Assembly (NCBI RefSeq): GCF_002198665.1
Contig: NZ_MWLM01000069.1
Span: forward strand, 65,663-129,662
Length of the DNA: 64,000 nt
Reading direction: 5' to 3'
Source of the DNA: Novosphingobium sp. B 225
GTDB taxonomy: Bacteria > Pseudomonadota > Alphaproteobacteria > Sphingomonadales > Sphingomonadaceae
Made by a program: the position numbers and the translations under genes. Positions 25,169-33,491 of the stretch are shown in pieces (position 1 is the stretch's first letter; the number at the start of each line of letters is the position of its first letter). Under the pieces are notes generated by a model, which was given only the letters and a program-made list of their open reading frames with translations, was not told the DNA's origin and made no database searches.

Positions 25169-27880
25169 ATGGATGTGAACTGGACCGAAGCTGTCGAACG
25201 CGCCCGCGCGCATGCGCCGTTCCTTGCCCACGGGCTGGCCAAGCTGCCCGCGCTTGAGGCTTTGCTGGCCGCCGGGCAGGGCGAAGCCGCGCTGGCCTGG
25301 GCCAAGGCAGCCGGCGCCGATGCGCCGGATGTGGCCAGTGCGCTCCGGCGGGAAAAGCTGGCTCTGGCGGTCGCGCTGGCAGTGGGTGATCTGGCGGGGG
25401 CGTTCCCCTTGCTGCAAGTCACCGGCGAACTGTCCGCCTTTGCCGACCGTGCGCTGAACACCGCGATTGCCGAGGCGATCCATCGCCGCGTGCCCGATGC
25501 GCCCAATCAGGGCTTCATCGCGCTGGCACTGGGCAAGCACGGGGCGCAGGAACTGAACTACAGCTCCGACATCGATCCGATCCTGCTCTATGATCCCGCC
25601 CGCCTGCCTCGGCGCGAGCGTGATGAGCCTGGCGAGGCAGCGCAGCGCGTCGCGCGCACGCTGATGGAACTGATGAGCCACCAGACCGAAGATGGTTATG
25701 TCTTTCGCGTCGATCTGCGCCTGCGCCCCGCCAGCGAGGTCAGCCCTTTGGCAATTCCGGTGGAAGCAGCACTCAGCCATTACGAAAGTTCGGCGCTGGC
25801 GTGGGAGCGCGCCGCCTTCATCCGCGCCCGCGCCTGTGCGGGGGATGTCGCTGCGGGGGAACAGTTCCTCAGCTGGATTCGGCCGTTCGTCTGGCGCAAG
25901 AGCCTCGATTTCGGGGCGATTGCCGAAATCGGGCGGCTGACCCAGCGGATCCGCGCCAACCACAGCGGCCCCACCCGGCCCGGCCCCGGCTTTAACCTCA
26001 AGCAAGGACGCGGCGGCATCCGCGAGGTCGAATTCTTCGCCCAGACCCATCAGCTGATCCACGGCGGGCGCTATCCCGCGATCCGGCTGCGCGGCACCCG
26101 GGCCAGTCTTGATGCGCTGGCTGGTTGCGGGCTGATCGATCCCGCCGATGCGCGGCTGCTGGGGGACAGTTATGACCGGCTGCGGGTGATTGAGCACCGG
26201 CTGCAGATGGTGGCTGACCAGCAAACCCATTCGCTGCCCGATGATCCGGCTGCGCTGGACAATGTCGCCCGGCTCGATGGTTTGCCCGATGGGGCGGCGC
26301 TGGTGGCAGAACTGGATGCGATCACCGAGGCGGTCGGGCAGCGCTATGACCGGCTGATCGCACAGCATGCCGGGGAAGGGGACACGCTGGTCGCCGTGGC
26401 CCCGCGCGGGGGTGAAGCCCTGGAGGCCGAGCTGGCGCGGCTGGGCTTTGCCGACCCCGCCGAACTGAGCCAGCGGATCACCGGCTGGCGTGACGGCAAA
26501 TTGCGCGCGCTGCGCAGCGAGGCGGCACGCGCCGCCTATGATGCGATCCAGCTGCCCCTGCTGACCGCACTGGCCAAGGCACCAGAACAGGACCGTGCGG
26601 TGGGGCGGTGGGAGCAATTGCTGGCCAACCTGCCCAGCGCAGTCAATCTGTTCCGCCTGCTGGAAGCGCGTCCCGCCTTGCTGGAACTGCTCGCCCGGAT
26701 CCTCAGCCTGGCCCCGCCGCTGGCCGATGCGCTGGCGCGGCGGGCAGACCTGCTTGATCCGCTGATCGATGCCACCGCGTTTGACCTGCCCGGCAGCGTG
26801 GTGGACCTGTCGGCCGAATTTGCCGCCGGAGAGGACGCTGCGGATTACCAGCAATTGCTCGATCATGTTCGCCGCAAGGTTGGGGAACGGCGCTTTGCCC
26901 TGGGTGTGCAGCTGATAGAAGGGGTGGGCGATCCGATGGCGGTCGGCCAGGGGCTCAGCCGCGTGGCCGAAGCCGCGCTGGATGTGCTGGCCCGCGCCGC
27001 GATTGCCGAATTCGAACGGATTCATGGCAAAGTGCCGGGCGGGGAACTGGTGGTGATGGGCTATGGCCGCCTGGGCGGCGGGGCTCTGACCCACGCCTCG
27101 GACCTCGATCTGGTCTTCCTGTTCACCGGTGATCACGCGGCGGAAAGCGATGGAGCACGGCCGCTGGGCGCAACGCTCTATTTCAACCGGCTGGCCCAGC
27201 GGGTGATTGCCGCGCTTTCCGTCCCCACTGCGGAAGGCGCGTTGTATGAAGTTGATACCCGGCTGCGTCCGTCTGGCGCGCAAGGCCCGATCGCGGTCAG
27301 TCTTGACAGTTTCGACCGCTATCAGCGCGAAGCGGCCTGGACCTGGGAACATATGGCGCTGGCCCGCAGCCGTGTGCTGTTTGGCTCTGCTCCGGCCCGG
27401 GCCGAATTGGAACGGATCGTGCGCGAAGTTCTGTTGCTGCCGCGCGACCCGGTGAAGCTGCGCACGGACGTGCTGGGGATGCGCGCGACCATGGCTGAGC
27501 ACAAGCCGGCGAAAGGCCCGCTTGATGTCAAACTGGCACGTGGTGGGCTGGTCGATGTCGAATTTCTGACCCATTACCTGCAATTAGGGACGCATGTGGC
27601 GCTGGTTCCGGCCATCCCGGCAGCGCTGGCAGAGCTGGGCGCGGCAGGCTTGATGTCTGACGAAATGCTGACAGCCCATGCCACGCTGGGCCGGTTTCTG
27701 ATCGCCGCACGGCTGCTGGCTCCCGATGCCGAACTGCCCCCGCCCGCCGCGCGCGCGGTGCTTGCCAAGGCCTGCCAATGCCGCGATTGGGAGCACCTGC
27801 TTGCCGCGCTTGGCGAATCGCGCGCCGCCGTTGCGCGGGCCTGGGCGGCCAATTTTGAAGAGACCCTGGAGCTGGACTGA
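25169..27880 (+). CDS. glnE: Bifunctional glutamine synthetase adenylyl-transferase/removase
   Basis: A 903-residue GlnE that attaches and removes AMP on glutamine synthetase in response to nitrogen status. Two nucleotidyltransferase domains are visible: the N-terminal deadenylylase (ALGKHGAQELNYSSDIDPIL, about 120-300, with GFNLKQGRGGIREVEFFAQ) and the C-terminal adenylylase (MGYGRLGGGALTHASDLDLV, about 630-800, ending LARGGLVDVEFLTHYLQ). The ATG at 25169 follows CAGGCAGGACG; the upstream in-frame extension has no domain similarity. Its stop overlaps the bcp start. Confidence 0.96.
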   Translation: MDVNWTEAVERARAHAPFLAHGLAKLPALEALLAAGQGEAALAWAKAAGADAPDVASALRREKLALAVALAVGDLAGAFPLLQVTGELSAFADRALNTAIAEAIHRRVPDAPNQGFIALALGKHGAQELNYSSDIDPILLYDPARLPRRERDEPGEAAQRVARTLMELMSHQTEDGYVFRVDLRLRPASEVSPLAIPVEAALSHYESSALAWERAAFIRARACAGDVAAGEQFLSWIRPFVWRKSLDFGAIAEIGRLTQRIRANHSGPTRPGPGFNLKQGRGGIREVEFFAQTHQLIHGGRYPAIRLRGTRASLDALAGCGLIDPADARLLGDSYDRLRVIEHRLQMVADQQTHSLPDDPAALDNVARLDGLPDGAALVAELDAITEAVGQRYDRLIAQHAGEGDTLVAVAPRGGEALEAELARLGFADPAELSQRITGWRDGKLRALRSEAARAAYDAIQLPLLTALAKAPEQDRAVGRWEQLLANLPSAVNLFRLLEARPALLELLARILSLAPPLADALARRADLLDPLIDATAFDLPGSVVDLSAEFAAGEDAADYQQLLDHVRRKVGERRFALGVQLIEGVGDPMAVGQGLSRVAEAALDVLARAAIAEFERIHGKVPGGELVVMGYGRLGGGALTHASDLDLVFLFTGDHAAESDGARPLGATLYFNRLAQRVIAALSVPTAEGALYEVDTRLRPSGAQGPIAVSLDSFDRYQREAAWTWEHMALARSRVLFGSAPARAELERIVREVLLLPRDPVKLRTDVLGMRATMAEHKPAKGPLDVKLARGGLVDVEFLTHYLQLGTHVALVPAIPAALAELGAAGLMSDEMLTAHATLGRFLIAARLLAPDAELPPPAARAVLAKACQCRDWEHLLAALGESRAAVARAWAANFEETLELD

Positions 27881-28353
27881 TGAGCAAGAGTGCCAATGTG
27901 GGTGAAAAATTGCCCGACATCGCCCTGACCGCGCCCGATGGCAGCGCGGTCAAGCCTTCCGATTTCGCCGGAAAGAAGCTGGTGCTGTTCTTCTATCCCA
28001 AGGACGATACCCCTGGTTGCACCACTGAAAACATCGATTTTTCGGCGCTGGCGGATGATTTCGCGAAAGCCGGAACCGCCCTGCTCGGGATCAGCAAGGA
28101 CAGCCCGGCACGGCACCAGAAGTTCGCGGCCAAGCATGGCCTCAGGGCTCCGCTGGCGACCGATGCCGAAGCTGGCGGGCTTTCGGACGAATTGGGAATC
28201 TGGACCGAAAAGCAGAACTATGGCCGCACTTATCTGGGCATGGTCCGCACCACGTTGCTGGTCGCCGCCGATGGCACGATTGCGCGGGTGTGGAGCAAGG
28301 TAAAGGTCAAGGGCCACGCTGCCGAAGTGCTGGAGGCGGCGCGGGCGTTGTGA
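27880..28353 (+). CDS. bcp: Peroxiredoxin, BCP/PrxQ type
   Basis: A 157-residue thiol peroxidase that reduces hydroperoxides with thioredoxin. The AhpC/TSA fold has FFYPKDDTPGCTTEN with peroxidatic Cys47. No second cysteine occurs anywhere in the protein, so it must work as a 1-Cys enzyme, unlike E. coli BCP whose resolving Cys is five residues later. The gene overlaps glnE by 1 nt (TGATG) and the next gene by 4 nt. Confidence 0.93.
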   Translation: MSKSANVGEKLPDIALTAPDGSAVKPSDFAGKKLVLFFYPKDDTPGCTTENIDFSALADDFAKAGTALLGISKDSPARHQKFAAKHGLRAPLATDAEAGGLSDELGIWTEKQNYGRTYLGMVRTTLLVAADGTIARVWSKVKVKGHAAEVLEAARAL

Positions 28354-29147
28354 CTTGCGTTGCTGCGGCAATCCGTGCCGCACTGCTGCTTTCGGACCCG
28401 GCCGCCAAGGCTTTTGCCGCGCGGGCCGTGGCGCGCGATTGGGGTCTGGGGCGGCTGGACTTTGCCTTTGACTGTGCCATGCCGGATGAACCGGGCCGCC
28501 CCGCTGCGCCCGAACTGCTCCCGCCCAAACTGATGCCCAAACGCCGCAAGGCCGGATCGGACCGGGGCCGGATCGCGCTGTGGCATGCCCTGGCGCATAT
28601 CGAATTCGTGGCGATCGATCTGGCGCTGGATATGGCCGGGCGGTTCGGGGCAGAGATGGGGCCGCAATTCGTCACCGATTTCCTGCGGGTCGCAGCGGAT
28701 GAAGCGATGCATTACGCGCTGATCGCGCGGCATTTGCGCAATATGGGCAGCCATTACGGCGCACTGCCCGCGCATGGCGGGCTGTGGGATGCCGCGCATG
28801 AGACGCGCCACGATGTGGCGGCGCGACTGGCGGTGGTGCCAATGGTGCTCGAAGCGCGGGCGCTGGATGTCACCCCGGCCACGCTGGCGCGGGTCGAGGC
28901 AAGCGGGGATGAGCGCGGCGCGCGCATTCTGAAACGAATCCTTGACGATGAAATTCGCCACGTTCGATTCGGCTCAACGCATTTCATCGCAGTTGCTGCG
29001 CAGCGCAGCGAATCTGCGGAAATCCTATGGAAAAGGCTGGTTACGCGCCATTTCAGAGGTGCCGTTAAGCCACCGTTCAACGACTCGGCGCGGCTCGAAG
29101 CCGGTTTACCGCGCGAATTCTATACCGGGGTTGCGCAATCGGATTGA
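28350..29147 (+). CDS. Ferritin-like DUF455 family protein
   Basis: A 265-residue protein of the DUF455/ferritin-like family. A four-helix core (about 75-240) carries diiron-type ligands: AHIEFVAIDLALD, AADEAMHYALIARHL and LDDEIRHVRFGSTHF, each with the E or ExxH pattern. The start is the GTG at 28350, inside the bcp stop (GTGA) with GGAGG about 14 nt upstream. Coupling to a peroxiredoxin suggests a redox or iron-related job; the family function is not known to me. Some relatives are annotated near tRNA-modifying diiron enzymes. Confidence 0.85.
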   Translation: MTCVAAAIRAALLLSDPAAKAFAARAVARDWGLGRLDFAFDCAMPDEPGRPAAPELLPPKLMPKRRKAGSDRGRIALWHALAHIEFVAIDLALDMAGRFGAEMGPQFVTDFLRVAADEAMHYALIARHLRNMGSHYGALPAHGGLWDAAHETRHDVAARLAVVPMVLEARALDVTPATLARVEASGDERGARILKRILDDEIRHVRFGSTHFIAVAAQRSESAEILWKRLVTRHFRGAVKPPFNDSARLEAGLPREFYTGVAQSD

Positions 29148-29256
29148 GCCCGGCACACCCCGATCCAACGAGACGGCGGGGGGTCCGACCATCTCAAATG
29201 TTAGGGTTCGCACGTAGTAGTCCGATCCGGTCGCTACGTTGAGACAAGGTGTTTTT

Positions 29257-30021
29257 GTGGTCGCTATCGCGCTTTTTGCCAAGTTCCGTTCGGTCGCCGC
29301 GCTTGCCGCAGCTGCCGCCAGCCTGGCCTTTCCCAACCTTGCCATGGCCAACAGTGCTGCCGCCAACGCGGACATCACTGCGCCGCTGCGTGAAGCCCGC
29401 GCCGCCAAAGTTGTCCCGAACAACGATGAAGAATTCCGCCGCCTGTTTGCGGGCTGGAAGTCGCTCGATGCCCGCAACGGCGCGATGGTGACCCCGGTGA
29501 TGACCGCAAGCAAGGCTGCCAACCCCGGCCTGGTCACCACGCCGATGGCTCCGGCCGGTTCCACTTTTGCCGTGCCCACCCGGGTCGCGATTCCTTCGAT
29601 CAATCCGGTGGGCGGCGCTGCGCTGACCAGCGGCTTTGGTCAGCGCTGGCACCCGGTGCTCGGCGGCCGCCGCGCGCACAAGGGTGTTGATCTGGCCCAG
29701 CCGACCGGCACTCCGGTTCGCGCCACGGCCGATGGCGTGGTCAGCAAGGCTGACTGGTTCAGCAGCTATGGCCTCTATGTCAGCCTTGAACACGGCGGCA
29801 ACATCGAAACCCGTTATGGCCACATGTCGCGCCTCAACGTTGCGGCCGGACAGAACGTCCGCAAGGGTGACGTGATCGGCTATGTCGGCTCGACCGGTCG
29901 TTCGACTGGCCCGCACCTGCACTATGAAGTCCGCATTGCCGGCACCGCCGTCAGCCCGATCCCCTACATGCAGGGCGGTTCGGCGGCTGACGTGGCGATC
30001 GACATCGGCGGTTCGAAGTAA
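29257..30021 (+). CDS. M23 family peptidoglycan endopeptidase
   Basis: A 254-residue secreted LytM-type protein. The signal peptide (FRSVAALAAAAASLAFPNLAMA) is followed by a low-complexity region and a C-terminal peptidase_M23 domain (about 135-235) with the zinc motifs HKGVD and HLHYEV, so it should be catalytically active. It would cut peptide cross-links in cell wall remodelling. The GTG at 29257 is taken as start because AAGG lies 7 nt upstream; a TTG at 29239 is the alternative. A perfect terminator hairpin follows at 30090. Confidence 0.9.
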   Translation: MVAIALFAKFRSVAALAAAAASLAFPNLAMANSAAANADITAPLREARAAKVVPNNDEEFRRLFAGWKSLDARNGAMVTPVMTASKAANPGLVTTPMAPAGSTFAVPTRVAIPSINPVGGAALTSGFGQRWHPVLGGRRAHKGVDLAQPTGTPVRATADGVVSKADWFSSYGLYVSLEHGGNIETRYGHMSRLNVAAGQNVRKGDVIGYVGSTGRSTGPHLHYEVRIAGTAVSPIPYMQGGSAADVAIDIGGSK

Positions 30022-30089
30022 CACAAGTTCTTCCGCGCATCCGGGCGGAAGCCCCGGAGCGGGGTTTCAGCTTCGGAGAGGATGCTGGG

Positions 30090-30120
30090 AAAAGGGCGAC
30101 GGCGATGCCGTCGCCCTTTT
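30090..30120 (+). terminator. Rho-independent terminator after the M23 gene
   Basis: A perfect 14-bp stem (AAAAGGGCGACGGC pairing with 30107-30120) around a 3-nt loop, with four T at the end of the right arm. A smaller GC-rich inverted repeat precedes it at about 30050-30071. Confidence 0.88.
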
Positions 30121-30139
30121 CTGTTGTGGGCCAAACAAG

Positions 30140-30288
30140 TCCCTCTCCATTTTTGGCGAATGCCACAAATGGGGAGGTGGATCGCCGCAGGCGAGACGGA
30201 GGGGTAATGGCGCAAGGGTAACGGCCCCTCCGTCATTTGCTGCGCAAATGCCACCTCCCCATTTGCGCTACGCGAAAATGGAGAGGGA
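30140..30288. repeat. Large imperfect palindromic repeat element (~150 bp)
   Basis: The segment begins TCCCTCTCCATTTT and ends with its reverse complement AAAATGGAGAGGGA. Inner blocks also pair: AATGGGGAGGTGG with CCACCTCCCCATTT, and GACGGAGGGG with CCCCTCCGTC, leaving a short centre around 30205-30220. As single-stranded nucleic acid it would fold into one long hairpin. No gene lies in it. It looks like a MITE- or REP-type element of sphingomonads in the 375-bp gap between the M23 gene and the acyl-CoA ligase. Confidence 0.8.
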
Positions 30289-30396
30289 TTGACGGCTTGA
30301 AACGTCGGCTTGCCCACCTTCCCCATTGCATCATTTAATCGAACGGTTAAACTTCTCCCAAAGCGGCGAAATGCCGCAACCGGAGAGTGATTCACC

Positions 30397-31950
30397 ATGC
30401 ATCCTTCAATCCATGCGCAAACCAATCCCGACAAGCCCGCGATCATCATGGGCAGCAGTGGTGAGGTGATAACCTATGGCACGCTGGATGCCCGTTCCAA
30501 TCAGGTGGCGCAGCTGATCCGCAGCCAGGGGATCCAGATTGGCGATACCGTGGCGGTATGTCTGGAAAACCACCCGTGGTATTTCGGCCTGACCTGGGGC
30601 GCGCAGCGGGCGGGGGTGCATTATGTCTGCATTTCCAGCCGCCTGACCGCGCCCGAAGTGGCCTATATCCTTGAGGATAGCGGCGCCAAGCTGCTATTCA
30701 CTTCGTCTTACCTCGCCCCGGTGATGGATGAAGTGGCCAAGCTGGTGCCAGGCCTGCCGCAGTTGCGGTTTGGCACCGAGGGGGCCGGATCGGCCGAGGC
30801 CGCGCTTGCCGCGCAGCCGGCCACGCCGATTGCGGATGAGCGCGCCGGGGTCGACATGCTCTATTCCTCAGGCACCACGGGGCGGCCCAAAGGTGTCAAG
30901 ATCGCACTGCCGGATGATCCCGCAATCGCGCAAAGCAATTCGCTGGTCGATCTTGCCCGGATGGCCTTCGGAATTCAGGAGAGCGGGGTCTATCTCTCGC
31001 CTGCGCCGCTCTATCACGCCGCGCCGCTGCGCTGGTCGATGACGGTTCACAAGATCGGCGGGACCGTGGTGGTGATGGAACGCTTCGACCCCGAAGATGC
31101 GCTGGCGATGGTCGAAAAATACAAAGTCACCGACAGCCAGTGGGTGCCGACGCATTTCGTGCGCATGCTCAAGCTGCCCGAGGACGTGCGCAAGAAGTAC
31201 GACGTTTCCACCCTCAAATGCGCGATCCACGCCGCCGCGCCGTGCCCGGTGCCGGTCAAGCACGCGATGATCGACTGGTGGGGCCCGGTCCTGTTCGAAT
31301 ACTACGCCGGGACCGAGGGCAACGGCTTTACCTTCATCTCCAGCCCCGAATGGCTCCAGCGCCCCGGCTCGGTCGGCCGCGCGCTGACCGGGATCGTGCG
31401 GGTCTGCGATGAAAATGGCGATGAAGTGCCGCGCGGCACCGAAGGGCAGATCTTTTTCGAGCCGACCGACACTGCCGCCAAGCCGTTTGAATACCACAAC
31501 GATCCGGTCAAGACCGCCGAAAGCCGCAACAAGCACGGCTGGACCAGCCTGGGTGATGTGGGGATCCAGGATGAGGAAGGCTATGTCTTCCTGACCGACC
31601 GCAAGAGCTTCATGATCATCGCCGGGGGGGTCAACATCTACCCGCAAGAGATCGAGAACCTGCTGATCACCCACCCCAAAGTGGCAGACGTAGCGGTGAT
31701 TGGCGCGCCCGATCCGGACATGGGGGAAAAAGTCGTCGCGGTGGTCCAGCCCGCGAACATGGCCGAAGCCGGACCCGCGCTGGCCGAGGAACTCAGCACC
31801 TGGCTCGCCCCGCAGCTCAGCCGCGTGAAAATGCCGCGCCAGATTGATTTTCGCGAGCAGCTGCCGCGCGAACTGACCGGCAAGCTCTATAAGCGGCTGC
31901 TGCGCGATGAGTACAAGGAAGCCTATGAAAAGGCGCAGGCCACCGCCTGA
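30397..31950 (+). CDS. Acyl-CoA synthetase (AMP-binding, FadD-like)
   Basis: A 517-residue adenylate-forming ligase that activates a carboxylic acid to its CoA thioester. Motifs: P-loop DMLYSSGTTGRPKGVK, the aromatic Y-Y-A-G-T-E-G motif, TSLGDVGIQDEEGYVFLTDR and the catalytic Lys in ELTGKLYKRLLRDEY. GGAGAG precedes the ATG at 30397. The P450 gene follows 24 nt later, so ligase and P450 are probably one unit acting on the same hydrophobic acid, for example a side chain of a terpenoid or steroid. Substrate not determinable. Confidence 0.9.
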   Translation: MHPSIHAQTNPDKPAIIMGSSGEVITYGTLDARSNQVAQLIRSQGIQIGDTVAVCLENHPWYFGLTWGAQRAGVHYVCISSRLTAPEVAYILEDSGAKLLFTSSYLAPVMDEVAKLVPGLPQLRFGTEGAGSAEAALAAQPATPIADERAGVDMLYSSGTTGRPKGVKIALPDDPAIAQSNSLVDLARMAFGIQESGVYLSPAPLYHAAPLRWSMTVHKIGGTVVVMERFDPEDALAMVEKYKVTDSQWVPTHFVRMLKLPEDVRKKYDVSTLKCAIHAAAPCPVPVKHAMIDWWGPVLFEYYAGTEGNGFTFISSPEWLQRPGSVGRALTGIVRVCDENGDEVPRGTEGQIFFEPTDTAAKPFEYHNDPVKTAESRNKHGWTSLGDVGIQDEEGYVFLTDRKSFMIIAGGVNIYPQEIENLLITHPKVADVAVIGAPDPDMGEKVVAVVQPANMAEAGPALAEELSTWLAPQLSRVKMPRQIDFREQLPRELTGKLYKRLLRDEYKEAYEKAQATA

Positions 31951-31974
31951 CGCCTCCTCCCGGGAGAAAAGCAG

Positions 31975-33276
31975 ATGACCGTACCCGTTGCCGCGCCCGA
32001 TGTGGCGCGGGCCGTGATCGATCCGAACAGCTATGCGGGCTGGGATCCGCTGCTCGACCTGTTCGACCGGATCCGCGCCGAAAGCCCGGTGCTGCGGATC
32101 GTCTCGCCCGAGGACAGCCACGAACCGTTCTGGCTGATCACGCGCTATGACGATGCGATGCGCATTTCCAAGGAGAATGCGCTGTTCCTCAACGCACCGC
32201 GCCCGACAGTCTTTACCGACCGGGCCGGTGAAGCCTTCGCCCGCCAGTTCACGGCGCAGCAGGGCGAGGAAAGTCCCAATCTGGTCCAATCGCTGGTGCA
32301 GATCGATGCGCCCAAACACCCCAAATTGCGCCGCCTGACGCAGGATTGGTTCATGCCCAAGAACCTGCGCAATATCGAAGCGAGCATCCGCGAACTTGCC
32401 GTCAAAACTGTTGACCGCCTGATCGCGGCCGGGGGCGAAGTGGACTTCGTCAAGGAAGTCGCCGCGCCCTATCCGCTGCATGTCGTGATGCAGATCCTGG
32501 GCGTGCCCGAGGAGGATGAGGGGCGGATGCTGTTTCTGACCCAGCAGATGTTCGGCGGGCAGGATGAAGAGCTCAACAAGTCCGGCATGGCCAACCTTAC
32601 CCCGGAACAGATCACCCAGATCGTGGTCGGGGCTGTCGCCGATTTCGAAGCCTATTTCGAAAGCCTGGCTGCCCGCCGCCGCGCCGAGCCAACCGGCGAT
32701 GTCGCGACAATCCTGGCCAATGCCACGATCGATGGGCAGCCGCTCAGCCGGCGGGACCTGGCGGGTTACTACATCATCACAGCCAGCGCCGGGCACGATA
32801 CCACCAGCGCTTCCACCGCCGGGGCGATGCTGGCGCTGGCGCGTGATCCGGAACAGTTCGCCAAGGTCAAGGCCGACCGCAGCCTGCTGCCCAATATCGT
32901 CGAGGAGGCAATCCGCTGGACCACCCCGGTCCAGCACTTCATGCGCATGGCGGCCGAGGATACCGAGATTTCAGGCGTGAAAGTGGCCAAGGGCGACTGG
33001 CTGATGATCAACTATGTCGCCGCCAACCACGATCCGGCGCAGTTCGACAACCCACGCAAGTTCGATGTGACCCGTGACCAGACCCGCCACCTGGCGTTTG
33101 GAGCCGGGGCGCACCAGTGTCTGGGGCTGCATCTGGCACGGCTGGAGATGCGGCTGCTGTTCGAAGCCCTGCTTGACCGGCTGGACAGCGTTGAACTGGC
33201 CGGTGAACCGCGCCGCGCGAAGAGCACATTTGTCGGCGGGCTCAAAACCCTGCCGCTGCGGATCACCGCGAGCTAA
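31975..33276 (+). CDS. Cytochrome P450
   Basis: A 433-residue soluble bacterial P450. The I-helix oxygen-activating motif is AGHDTTSA, the K-helix ExxR is EEAIR, and the heme loop is FGAGAHQCLGLHLAR with Cys382 as heme ligand. GGGAGAAAA precedes the ATG. It follows the acyl-CoA ligase in the same unit. No ferredoxin or reductase gene is adjacent, so electrons must come from elsewhere. Its pairing with a ligase resembles class I P450s that oxidise side chains later channelled to CoA-dependent degradation; the subfamily is not assigned. Confidence 0.92.
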   Translation: MTVPVAAPDVARAVIDPNSYAGWDPLLDLFDRIRAESPVLRIVSPEDSHEPFWLITRYDDAMRISKENALFLNAPRPTVFTDRAGEAFARQFTAQQGEESPNLVQSLVQIDAPKHPKLRRLTQDWFMPKNLRNIEASIRELAVKTVDRLIAAGGEVDFVKEVAAPYPLHVVMQILGVPEEDEGRMLFLTQQMFGGQDEELNKSGMANLTPEQITQIVVGAVADFEAYFESLAARRRAEPTGDVATILANATIDGQPLSRRDLAGYYIITASAGHDTTSASTAGAMLALARDPEQFAKVKADRSLLPNIVEEAIRWTTPVQHFMRMAAEDTEISGVKVAKGDWLMINYVAANHDPAQFDNPRKFDVTRDQTRHLAFGAGAHQCLGLHLARLEMRLLFEALLDRLDSVELAGEPRRAKSTFVGGLKTLPLRITAS

Positions 33277-33431
33277 GCGGCCTTGGGCAGCGGCTCGGCC
33301 TCATCCGGCCGGGCGCTGGGGCGGTCTGGCCGCAGCGCCAGCACTTTGGAGTGCTGGCCCCAGTCAGCGGGAATGCCAGGGATCGCGGCGTACCAGCGGA
33401 TCCAGTCGAATGCGGTGGTTTCGGTCTGCAT
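33273..33431 (-). CDS. Small uncharacterised protein (52 aa)
   Basis: A 52-codon frame on the minus strand starting MQTETTAFDWIRWYAAIPG and ending PLPKAA, overlapping the last 4 nt of the P450 gene. Third codon positions are mostly G or C, as in neighbouring genes, and an AGG lies upstream. The first half is Trp/aromatic rich, the second Pro/Arg rich. I do not recognise it. It may be a real small gene or a chance frame; conservation in relatives would decide. Confidence 0.4.
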   Translation of the reverse strand: MQTETTAFDWIRWYAAIPGIPADWGQHSKVLALRPDRPSARPDEAEPLPKAA

Positions 33432-33491
33432 GTCCAACCTGTGCGCACATGATGTTGCAACGGTGTGACGGGTACGGATTGGTATGAGCCC

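Noticed and set aside
25073..27583. Minus-strand 836-codon frame opposite glnE
   Set aside because: Gln/Arg/His-rich with no domains; glnE is certain on the other strand.
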